In this document: piece by piece, positions 13,320 to 20,679 of the stretch
Layout of the letters: each line of letters starts with the position of its first letter
Numbering within the stretch: the stretch's first letter is position 1
DNA from: Prostheceraeus crozeri
Lineage: Eukaryota; Platyhelminthes; Polycladida; Euryleptidae
Direction of reading: 5' to 3'
Length of the DNA: 64,000 bases
Assembly: GCA_907163375.1 (NCBI GenBank)
Contig: CAJQUW010008939.1
Span: 310,001 to 374,000 of the forward strand
Notes under the pieces: model-generated
What the model saw: only the letters and a program-made list of their open reading frames with translations
Told to the model about the DNA's origin: nothing
Database searches by the model: none
Program-made: the position numbers and the translations under genes

Positions 13320-13435
13320 GAAGAACATATCCGTGCAATGCCTCTGAGGTGAGCCTCTAAGTCCTCCCTCCACATCTTGTGGTGAGACTTGAACGAGAGC
13401 CACTGACCATACTTCATGACCGCCACTAAGCCACG
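13320..13435 (-). repeat. tRNA-derived SINE-like sequence
   Basis: On the minus strand TGGCTTAGTGGC (13422-13433) matches a pol III A box, and GTTCAAGTCTCAC (13383-13395) matches a B box. They are separated by about 26 nt, as in a tRNA-derived promoter. The sequence between them cannot fold as a full cloverleaf by eye, so it is more likely a SINE head than a tRNA gene. Confidence 0.45.
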
Positions 13436-13929
13436 AAATCACACTAAAGTATTACGCACCATCTTTAAGTAAAATTCAAATGTTTCGTTCATTCTCAGAT
13501 TAGTTGCCATCAATTTGAGTTAAAAGCATCGAAGTCCATCGGCGCATGAATTTGCATCATGAACTTCTCAATCGAATGTTGAATCGAGTGTCAAATGCAG
13601 TGAAGACTTTGAAATTACTACAATTCAGACAACCTACTAAAGAGTGAGTGGGTGGTCAACTCGCCTCAAAATTGTCATTCGTCTATACGTGGAAAAGCGG
13701 AGCCTTGAAAAACCAGGTAAACCATGTCACACAGTCGCCATCAGCCACAAGGCAAACGTGACACAAGTGTGATTGCATTCGAGATTTGCAATAAGCAAGT
13801 CAGTGAAATTTTCGACGGGTAGTCATTAAATATCACTTTTTCAACACACTACTGGCAGATCGTCTAAGTTAGTACTACTGCAATAATTAATAAATGCTGC
13901 ATTTGCAAACACGATGCAAATTTAATTAA

Positions 13930-14600
13930 ATATTGAGTTGCATCCTCAGTTGAAAAATTGGAACAGACCTGAATAGCTGCCGTTTCATCCAACATCAGGA
14001 ACCATCAGCAGGCCTAACACATCTCTCAACATCGATACAACTCCCTATTTAAAGTTGCCCGGGACAATTTAAGATTTGCAATTAGCAAGTTAGTGAAAGA
14101 AAAGCAATAGTGCCCAGATTCATATCTTAAGAAAGAGCGACTTTTGTGGAAACAACCGCATACATGTTTCAGGTGGATTCACCACCCTTCATCAGTGCAC
14201 AAATGAAAGAATGAACAATAAATAATTATTGTTCTTTCTCAAATTTGCAAACTGATGAAGGGTAGTGAATCGACCTGAAACATGTATGATTGTTTCCACA
14301 AGAGTGGTTCTTCCCTAAAATAAGTTAGTGAAATTTTCGACGGGCATTCACTAAATATCACTGTAAACACACTACTGGGAAATCGAATGCCCGTCAAAAA
14401 TTTAACTAACTTGTTCATTGCATCTCGACTTGCACTAACTTGCTCATCTCGAATTAACACGGGTATGGCTGCAACTTTAAATAAGAAGTTGTGTCGATGT
14501 TGAGAGATGTGAAACAGGCCTGCTGATGATTCTTGATATTGGATGAAATAGCAGCTATTCAGGTCTGTTCCAACTTTTCAACTGAGGATGCAGCTCAATA
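13930..14600. repeat. Nested inverted repeats with hammerhead-like cores
   Basis: An outer pair of arms (about 13930-14060 and 14470-14600) shares GCATCCTCAGTTGAAAA, GGAACAGACCTGAATAGCTG and CACATCTCTCAACATCGA in opposite orientation. An inner pair (about 14148-14200 and 14248-14313) shares CTGATGAAGGGT, CCTGAAACATGTATG and TTGTTTCCACAA. No protein is encoded. The inner arms resemble the terminal repeats of Penelope-like elements, which are known to carry hammerhead ribozymes. Confidence 0.55.
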
Positions 14601-14924
14601 TTTGATTATTCTATTTGCATTATTGTTCCTTCCGACAGAAGCTCCAGATAAAATAAACTGATGCTACATGCATCACTATGCGAAAAGAAAAATATTGTTT
14701 TTCAGGTTGCAAACAACCCCATGTTCACCCTTTCGACCTTAAACGCAATCAAGTATGACACTCGCAATGCCGAAACATTCTGATTTTTTGCCCTTTTTTA
14801 AAACTTTTCTTAGTCCGAAATTTTATGGTAAATTACTAACTTAATGTGAAAATATGAGAGCTTGATATAAAGAAAAGGCATCATTTCCACTATGATAAAT
14901 ATTATTTACATCAGTATAATTGCG

Positions 14925-15290
14925 ATTGACAATGGTAAGTCTCGAAACGTTGCCTGATATAGAGACCAGGATTGCCTAGACAGTCTCTGCAGTTGTAACG
15001 CGCTTCTTTTCGAATACCAGGTCGGTGGCAAACTCGGCATCGTTTGTTGGATGCTGTTTTGCAGTACTAAGTGCTAATCCATGGCATGCACTGCTCGACT
15101 CCGTTTTATGTTGCGAACTTCGTCGTCGTTGTACTTTTAGGTTCTATTCCAACTCAGCTAGGAAAATGGCAGTTTTCTTGAGGAAGTCCAGAAGCGTGCG
15201 CACTTACCATTCTTTTTCGAAACGATTCCGAATGAAAGCATTGTATAGTTATCTCAATGATGTTCAGTCCGACTCTTTAAGCCAAGCATG
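14925..15290 (-). pseudogene. piggyBac-type transposase C-terminal fragment
   Basis: The minus strand encodes the Cys-rich C-terminal domain of piggyBac transposases. KRCRVCHRPGIRKEARYNC is followed by RDC, NPGLY and RFETYH, giving the expected C-x2-C...C-x2-C pattern. Upstream in the same frame family are NAFIRNRFEKEW and a VRTLLDFLKKTAIFLAELE stretch with two stop codons, so the gene is dead. The catalytic Asp-rich core is not present here. Only the last part of the transposase remains. Confidence 0.65.
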
Positions 15291-15749
15291 ACTTTTTCGG
15301 ATGCACGCACCACCTATTAGTACCTATCACTATGCATGACTGGTCTGCTAGGTCGATGCTGCCCATTTTAATATTTGTCAATACAGGTCGGTTTCAGAAT
15401 AGTGGATTGAATGCTACCTCTCGCAGTTCCTGTCTTCTAAAAAGATGCCCAGTCGTATGAAGAAAGGAACCCTGTAGAACTCATCTCTTCAATGTGATTA
15501 GTCATCGTCATCACTGAAGGGCCGCAATTTCTTAACTTGGAGTCGAGCTATTCACACCGACGAAATTGAAATCGATGTGCGTCAGCTACTGTTGTCAGAA
15601 ATTATTGTTATTGCGCATATTGGACCATTTCTGTCAAAAAATGGTAACAGATGTTTATCATTTCAACTCTAATGCGCTGAATGCCACCTGAAGTGATTGC
15701 TGTACTGTCTACATTGATACAAGATTAACTGAAATGAAATTTAGGAAAT

Positions 15750-15766
15750 GACGAGATACTCTCGTC
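15750..15766. repeat. 17-nt hairpin direct repeat, copy 1
   Basis: GACGAGATACTCTCGTC has 7-nt arms and a 3-nt loop. It stands eight bases outside the ATTATA target duplication left of the Polinton. An identical copy in the same orientation stands just outside the right duplication. Confidence 0.7.
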
Positions 15767-15779
15767 TTCGGGCATTATA

Positions 15780-16035
15780 AGTAGTTAGTTTTGCGGACGC
15801 GCTGATAGTGGATGCGAACATGGATAGGAATATGTTCCGAATTACCAATCGGAACATGTTTTGAACATGTAAATAGGAACCGCGTTCCGATTGATAGCCG
15901 AATTGAGATCATACTTAATGATTCGGTACACTTATTTGTGTGTTGGGATCGGAACGGCTTGTTTCGAAATTGAATTAGAGTATGTGAATGAGAATAGGGA
16001 TGCGAACATCTATTTCGGAACTTAAACAGATGTTT
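15780..16035 (+). repeat. Polinton left terminal inverted repeat
   Basis: These 256 bp are aligned without gaps to 20393-20648 in reverse complement. I count five substitutions (two affect only synonymous positions of a fortuitous frame). The repeat begins AGTAGTTAG and ends CAGATGTTT. It contains repeated TCGGAAC / GTTCCGA heptamers in both orientations, some forming palindromes around ACATGT. The open frame running out of it is not treated as a gene. Confidence 0.92.
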
Positions 16036-16151
16036 GTTTTGAGACTGCTTGCTCAAATGCGACAATTGTGACCATTGATGACAATTGTATTGATTTTCAT
16101 AACTAGGTTAAGTTATGAATACGTGGAAGTTGTTTGATGATGTGAATATTG

Positions 16152-16592
16152 ATGGCTAGTTTCCCAATTTCATGGATTGTTGCAAGAAACCTTGGTTATT
16201 CGCTGAAGGCTATAGAAACTGTTACATATCTAAATGAAAATATCAAAGCTGGTGATTTAGTTGAACGACTAGTGGATCTGGATGAGCATACCATGAATGT
16301 TAATTTGGATCGTAGTTGGATAGAAGATTTCTCAATGCTACATTATAAAGACAGTGAAATTAGGAGGATGAAATTGAAACTTTCTGAAACGGAGATAAAA
16401 AAAGTTAAACCTTCAATTGATTTATCGAAATGTTCTATCAATGAAAGTGACTTCAGAAAGAAATTAGAAATAGAGACGTTTGGATTATTATGTGAACGGA
16501 AATGCATTAGGTGTTTTGAACGGGAAAAATCCCTTCTCTTGTTACCATGTTCTCATTTTGTCATGTGTTCTACATGCTATATACCCTTGTAA
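16152..16592 (+). pseudogene. UBA-RING protein, IAP-like without BIR, truncated by a stop codon
   Basis: This is a predicted ubiquitin-ligase-like protein. Residues about 8-45 (ARNLGYSLKAIETV..., ending in DLVERLVDL) match the UBA-type helix bundle found before the RING in inhibitor-of-apoptosis proteins. Residues 118-142 give the first six RING ligands: C118, C121, C133, H135, C139, C142. A TAA at 16590-16592 then interrupts. The missing C-P-x-C pair and the terminal Tyr/Val-rich tail are still readable in the same frame to a TGA near 16655. No BIR domain precedes it. The ATG at 16152 is preferred because it starts the UBA and the upstream frame is closed. It is the leftmost gene of the mini-Polinton. 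Known viral IAPs block cell death or act as E3 ligases; that role is inferred here. Confidence 0.75.
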
Positions 16593-16655
16593 ACTATATT
16601 TTGTCCCCTTTGTGATGAAGAAATAATTTCAACAGTCACTGTATATCGTTCATGA

Positions 16656-16710
16656 TGAGTCATCATGCGTGTCTGTGATTGGTTGCTATTGTGCAGCTTT
16701 TGTATATAAG
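16656..16710 (+). promoter_or_regulatory. Promoter 1 of the mini-Polinton (AP-1-like site, CCAAT, TATA)
   Basis: TGAGTCA (16656-16662) lies in the centre of the near-perfect palindrome CATGATGAGTCATCATG. An inverted CCAAT (ATTGG, 16678-16682) and a TATATAAG box (16703-16710) follow. The ATG of the 203-aa gene is 56 nt after the TATA box, leaving room for a start site about 30 nt downstream. Confidence 0.6.
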
Positions 16711-16765
16711 GTTATCGCACTTCTATTACAACCATACTTGTTGAGGATTGTAGACATTAATAAAC

Positions 16766-17377
16766 ATGCCATTTACCACGATCATTCCTGTTTCAATTAT
16801 TCACAAAGACAATCTGTTTACTAGCAAGATTTTCTACTCTGCAAATGATGTTATTGGTTACAAAGCTGATCTCATAGATCTGATGGAGGATATTGTCACA
16901 TTCTACCATTGTGAAGATGATATTGAACTTCAGAAACTCTTTATGAGGACATTGACCAATGCCCTTACGCGAGTACTAAGATTTTGGCTGGATGAAGTGT
17001 TCAAGCCTCTGAGTTTGACGGAAGCTATTCCACAGAGTTCTCGTTGCTATTGTGAAATGAAAACACGGAAATTGAAGACTTGTTTGCATGATATAATCGT
17101 ATTTAGCTACTATGAGGAAAATGGTGGTAAATTCAAGGTGGACATGTTTACCGGACCCCCGTCGATGAGCGTCAATGTGGCATTGCAAGATGAGCGAGAC
17201 ATAATCAAGTTTAGAGCATACTATGCTAATCTTTTAAAGGTCTTCGCTTCAAAACCATGCTGTTCATGCTATCCTCTATCAAAGGATTTAATGTGTAATA
17301 TAGAACAGCTTATAACTGCAACGACTCAGACTTTGAGTGATGTTGATGACTACGACCTACCATCTGTTACCGTTTGA
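16766..17377 (+). CDS. Unidentified 203-aa Polinton protein
   Basis: An intact frame from ATG to TGA that I do not recognise. It has no signal peptide or membrane segment. Cys residues cluster near the middle (RCYCEMK) and near the C-terminus (KPCCSCYPL). Helix-rich stretches occur around DLIDLMEDIVTFYHCEDD and LMRTLTNALTRVLRFWLDEV, and the C-terminal tail is acidic (DVDDYD). It starts just after promoter 1 and is followed, 9 nt after its stop, by the ATG of the basic core-like gene, so the two may share a transcript. It may be a structural or accessory virion protein, but nothing in the sequence proves that. Confidence 0.75.
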   Translation: MPFTTIIPVSIIHKDNLFTSKIFYSANDVIGYKADLIDLMEDIVTFYHCEDDIELQKLFMRTLTNALTRVLRFWLDEVFKPLSLTEAIPQSSRCYCEMKTRKLKTCLHDIIVFSYYEENGGKFKVDMFTGPPSMSVNVALQDERDIIKFRAYYANLLKVFASKPCCSCYPLSKDLMCNIEQLITATTQTLSDVDDYDLPSVTV

Positions 17378-17386
17378 CTTTGTTGC

Positions 17387-17836
17387 ATGGAACTAAGCAA
17401 AAATGTGTATTTTCATAAATGCTTTGCTTTTAACACAATAAAAATGACTGCAAAACGAAAGGCATCTTTTTCTCGGAAGAATGGCTCTTTTAGACCTTCA
17501 AGTCAGTTTAAGAAGGCGTTGCGAAAGTTAAACAGCATGCGAAACAATAAAGTTAAGTGCAAATTAATTCAAAACTCAAGTGATGATTTCCTCCGTGATT
17601 TGGCTTTTGCAATACACAAATGCCTCCCAATATACAAGCCTTTATTGAGTACTGATTCTCTAAACAGCATTAGAAAATTTTCAAATCCAAGAAGCAGTGA
17701 TATGAAAAGGCGGAACTTAGTTCAGCGTGGAGGTGGTGGGTTTTTGAATATGTTGAATGATATTGTAAACAGCATTTACAATGTACTCAACAGTCCACTA
17801 GGGAAAGTTGTAGCAGGTGCCGCAGTGTTGCTGTAG
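17387..17836 (+). CDS. Basic Gly-rich core-like protein
   Basis: This is a small protein with a strongly basic N-terminal half (MTAKRKASFSRKNGSF..., many Lys/Arg). A central RRNLVQRGGGGFLNML motif follows, and then a hydrophobic C-terminus (PLGKVVAGAAVLL). A basic segment, a Gly run and a hydrophobic tail recall the small core or pX/pVI-like proteins reported in adenovirus-related Polintons and adintoviruses. That match is by pattern only. Two starts are possible: 17387, or the second Met at 17444, which directly begins the basic region and looks more natural. It precedes promoter 2 by about 40 nt. Confidence 0.7.
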   Translation: MELSKNVYFHKCFAFNTIKMTAKRKASFSRKNGSFRPSSQFKKALRKLNSMRNNKVKCKLIQNSSDDFLRDLAFAIHKCLPIYKPLLSTDSLNSIRKFSNPRSSDMKRRNLVQRGGGGFLNMLNDIVNSIYNVLNSPLGKVVAGAAVLL

Positions 17837-17873
17837 ACGACGAATCATGGATTGACACGTCATCATTGATTGA

Positions 17874-17898
17874 TGACTCATGTGAATATGTATATAAG
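17874..17898 (+). promoter_or_regulatory. Promoter 2 of the mini-Polinton (AP-1-like site, TATA)
   Basis: TGACTCA (17874-17880) is preceded by CGTCATCATTGAT and followed 11 nt later by TATATAAG (17891-17898). The TATA octamer is identical to promoter 1. The ATG of the next gene is at 17986, about 90 nt after the TATA box. Confidence 0.6.
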
Positions 17899-17985
17899 AG
17901 AGACGCGCTTGTACTCTTTAATCACTTTCAAGCTATCATTCATCGCTGACGGTTGAAAAGCTCCGAATAAGTACAACATTGAATT

Positions 17986-18739
17986 ATGTATCAAAAAATG
18001 TTTGTAGTTAGAGAGGACAGCGACTCATTTGAACGTGATCTCTCTAAATTCCGACCGACAAGGAAGGTTCAAGGGATTGGAAATACCTTTTACTTCCAAA
18101 CGTTGAGCTATGGTGACGATGGTTTCTACCTTCAAGTTCCATTTTTCCACAGTAATGGTATGTCTTCATCTGGATATAGCAACATGAGACAAATGCGAGT
18201 GACCTTTCCGAAATGGCAGCAGATGATACTCAAAACCATCGACTCTTTGGCGAAGGAATGCGTTGTGTTGCCCGAAAGTGCTCCTACACATTGGAGGAAG
18301 GCGTTAGAGGAAGGAATTGGCTATTGGCTATAAGGAATTACCCGAGTTCGATACGCTATTCTTGAAATTGTCCGATCACTTTCAAGCATTCGATCTACTT
18401 GGAAATACAATGGAGTGTGATGATCTGAAGCGCGGACGATACATGGGTTTAATACACGTCAACGGACTATACATTGGTGCTCACAGCTCAACCGGAAAAG
18501 TGGCATCGCTACAAATGAAAGTTCTACAGTTGGTTTATGAGCCAATGCCGATTGATAAGTGTCTAATCACCATCGATAAACCTACTTCAAAAGATGGGAA
18601 GGATGTTGAAGAATGCAAAAAGCGGGGACGGAAATCCAAGGAAGGGAGTGTTAAGTTGAAATTGAAACGCCAAGATGCTCAAATTGACGCGAGAAGTTAT
18701 TTCAATGCTGACATTGATGAGGAAACACAAATGCTGTGA
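17986..18739 (+). pseudogene. Two-domain Polinton protein, possibly PC4-like, split by a 7-bp duplication
   Basis: The first frame (17986-18333, 115 aa) ends early, and a second frame (18317-18739, 140 aa) continues the protein. The switch falls on a tandem duplication of TTGGCTA at 18317-18330, a simple slippage that explains the shift. The N-terminal part has beta-rich NTFYFQTLSYGDDGFYLQVP followed by MRVTFPKWQQMILKTIDSL. This order (strands, then a T-x-x-W helix) recalls the PC4/ssDNA-binding fold. The second half has a similar strand set (GLIHVNGLYIGA...) and a charged Lys-rich tail. An AATAAA signal lies at 18766-18771, 27 nt past the stop. The PC4 resemblance is tentative; no homologue is recalled with certainty. 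Confidence 0.6.
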
Positions 18740-18765
18740 ATGTGAAATGAAAGTTTCTAAATGTA

Positions 18766-18771
18766 AATAAA
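18766..18771 (+). terminator. Poly(A) signal AATAAA
   Basis: AATAAA stands 27 nt after the stop of the two-domain gene, with a T/G-rich stretch (GTTGTTATGG, TTGTTTTCTTC) just downstream. This is the usual layout of an animal polyadenylation site. It would end the promoter-2 transcript before the ATPase gene. Confidence 0.55.
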
Positions 18772-18847
18772 GTTGTTATGGAACATGACTTGTTTTCTTC
18801 TAAGCAAACTGGTGGGTGTTGGTCTTTAAAGCTTTTGAAATTTCAGG

Positions 18848-19483
18848 ATGACAGATTTTCGTCTATTCACTGATCGCACAATGTGTGTGGCCGGGCCAAG
18901 TCAGTCCGGTATAACTACTTTTGTAACTCAATTACTACAATTTAGAAATGAGATGTTTAATAAAGAAATTAAAAGAGTTAAATGGTATTATGGTATATTT
19001 CAACCACAACTACATTTTGCACTTCGCCAGAAAGGTTATAATGTGAAGCAAGGGTTACCGACAACTGAAGACATCAAAGCAGGTGATTTAATTGTGCTAG
19101 ATGATCTATTGCGTGAAAGCAAATCATCGAAAGATGTAACTGAAATGTTTATTCATACAGCACATCATAGGGAAGCCTTCATAATCTATATCACCCAAAA
19201 CATTTTTGATGGAGGGAAAGAGCAAAGAACTAGGAGTTTGAATACACATTATTTGGCAATATTTAAAAATCCAAGAGACAGCAGTCAGATACATCATCTC
19301 AGTAGACAGATATTACCGCAACAACCTTAAGTTCTTTCAAAATTATATGAAGATGTAACTAAGAAACCACATGGCTATCTAGTTATTGATCTAACCCAGG
19401 AATGTCCGGAACGACTTCGATTTCGAACTAATATCATACCTAATTCCGTTGAACCAATGACAGTTTTCTCGGTTCACAGCTAG
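18848..19483 (+). pseudogene. A32/FtsK-type DNA packaging ATPase with mutated Walker A and internal stop
   Basis: This family pumps viral genomes into capsids and is a core Polinton gene. Residues 16-24 (GPSQSGITT) occupy the Walker A site, but the invariant lysine before TT is isoleucine. LIVLDDLL (81-88) is the Walker B site, and YITQNIF (114-120) fits the sensor strand. A TAA at 19328-19330 ends the 160-aa frame. The same frame then stays open for 50 more codons to a TAG at 19481-19483 and reads like the family's C-terminus (KPHGYLVIDL, then RLRFRTNI). The gene is therefore doubly damaged and should not be catalytic. The start ATG at 18848 gives the expected short lead before Walker A. Confidence 0.88.
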
Positions 19484-19521
19484 TTTTAAGCAATGTACTT
19501 TGTTGCCTTATTATTACAAAC

Positions 19522-20172
19522 ATGTCGTATTCAAAGATGGTAGTCATTCCTCAAGAGGAGTATATACAATTGACTACATTACAAAGTGCACAAGAAGTCA
19601 AAAATACAGATCAACCTATTACGAATCAACTTAAGGAACTAACACAAAAGGATACGGAAATTCAGAAGATTAAGGATCCCTATCGACGAATGCAGTTAGC
19701 AGTTGAAAACATTGATGAGAGGCGACAGATTCGTGATAAGTTGCGACGATTTATAACCTTCTCAACACCTCGACCATATCGTGTGCGCGCTGAGCGATTA
19801 TTTGACTTCATTGATCAACATGTGAAGTTCAATGAGAGAGGGGAGATAATAGATGAAACAACTGGTGATGTTATTAGAAATAGTCACATAGATGACCTTC
19901 TGCAATATGCTGCCAGAGATGTAAGGCGAAAACTAGGTGCACCACAAGGGTGGTCATATTTTCAGAAAATTTTATCTGATCAAAATGTAGCACACAATAT
20001 TATTGGAGGACCGACTGTGAATGAGTTGGACAAGGGTCACTTACAAGATGGATCAAAAAATAAAACACCCACGATGGCGGTCAAGCGAGAGCTTCATGAT
20101 CCCGATGATCTTCAACCAAAAAGAGCTACTAGGCGCTCAATGCGTGTTGGAAAGGATTATAGTAAATATTAA
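19522..20172 (+). CDS. Basic 216-aa Polinton protein with DLLQYA segment
   Basis: An intact frame. The N-terminal third is Gln/Lys-rich and probably coiled (KELTQKDTEIQKIKDPYRRM). The conserved-looking centre reads RAERLFDFIDQHV...NERGEI, then SHIDDLLQYAARDVRRKLGA and PQGWSYFQKIL. The C-terminus is basic (KRATRRSMRVGKDYSKY). Proteins with this RAERLLxF...GxxI..SHIxDLLxYA pattern recur as uncharacterised ORFs in metazoan virus-like elements, in my recollection. Their function is not known. The gene is the last large one before the right TIR and starts 38 nt after the ATPase remnant ends. DNA binding or a virion-associated role is a guess. Confidence 0.75.
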   Translation: MSYSKMVVIPQEEYIQLTTLQSAQEVKNTDQPITNQLKELTQKDTEIQKIKDPYRRMQLAVENIDERRQIRDKLRRFITFSTPRPYRVRAERLFDFIDQHVKFNERGEIIDETTGDVIRNSHIDDLLQYAARDVRRKLGAPQGWSYFQKILSDQNVAHNIIGGPTVNELDKGHLQDGSKNKTPTMAVKRELHDPDDLQPKRATRRSMRVGKDYSKY

Positions 20173-20206
20173 GCAAATATAAATTAAGCTTTGCTTCTCT
20201 CATATC

Positions 20207-20302
20207 ATGTCGCTACAAAAGTTTTGCTGCTGTTCGAAATCTGCGCTCGAAGGTAAAGGAGAAGAGGGCATAGAGGTTGATATCAATTGTGTTAGCAGTT
20301 GA
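20207..20302 (+). CDS. Small Cys-rich ORF (31 aa)
   Basis: A short frame from ATG to TGA with an N-terminal CCC cluster (KFCCCSKSALEGKGEEG) and an acidic tail (IEVDIN). After the TGA the same frame stays open through the right TIR to 20659, so it may be the front of a longer gene cut by a stop. A membrane-proximal Cys cluster could be palmitoylated; this is inference. It is too short to judge homology. Confidence 0.35.
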   Translation: MSLQKFCCCSKSALEGKGEEGIEVDINCVSS

Positions 20303-20392
20303 TGTGCGAGTAATTCGCGTGCAAATCAGAACAAAGACGATGAGTACAGCAGTGAAACTCAGAAAGATTTGTTACGACTTAAATCACCCTTA

Positions 20393-20648
20393 AAACATCT
20401 GTTTAAGTTCCGATATAGATGTTCGCATCCCTATTCTCATTCACATACTCTAATTCAATTTCGGAACAAGCCGTTCCGATCCCAACACACAAATAAGTGT
20501 ACCGAATCATTAAGTATGATCTCAATTCGGCTATCAATCGGAACGCGGTCCCTATTTACATGTTCAAAACATGTTCCGATTGGTAATTCGGAACATGTTC
20601 CTATCCATGTTCGCATCCACTACCAGCGCGTCCGCAAAACTAACTACT
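20393..20648 (-). repeat. Polinton right terminal inverted repeat
   Basis: Reverse complement of the left TIR with five substitutions. It ends ...CTAACTACT and is followed immediately by the ATTATA target duplication. Confidence 0.92.
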
Positions 20649-20657
20649 ATTATATAT

Positions 20658-20674
20658 GACGAGATACTCTCGTC
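20658..20674. repeat. 17-nt hairpin direct repeat, copy 2
   Basis: Identical to 15750-15766 and in the same orientation, so it is not part of the inverted repeats. The empty site probably held two copies about 20 bp apart. Confidence 0.7.
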
Positions 20675-20679
20675 GTAGG

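Larger units (their letters stand above)
15780..20648. mobile_element. Mini Polinton/Maverick-like element, 4.87 kb
   Basis: This is a complete element by structure. It has 256-bp terminal inverted repeats, termini 5'-AG...CT-3' and the same 6-bp sequence ATTATA at 15774-15779 and 20649-20654. AG/CT ends and a 6-bp duplication are known hallmarks of Polinton integration. Genes, all rightward: UBA-RING, 203-aa unknown, basic core-like, two-domain PC4-like, packaging ATPase, DLLQYA protein, small Cys-rich ORF. Protein-primed PolB, retroviral-type integrase, adenain-like protease and major capsid genes normally make these elements 10-20 kb, but there is no room for them. It is therefore a deleted, non-autonomous derivative or a distinct compact virus-like lineage. 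It lies in the zinc-finger gene's intron, on the opposite strand. Confidence 0.9.

Noticed and set aside
15775-16065. 96-codon open frame in the left TIR, mirrored by 20369-20659
   Set aside because: Both frames come from the inverted repeat itself. The repeat is short and low in stops by composition, and there is no motif or promoter.
16590-19330. Codon reassignment (TAA as sense)
   Set aside because: Host exons here use TAA and TAG as stops, so simple mutation is the better explanation.
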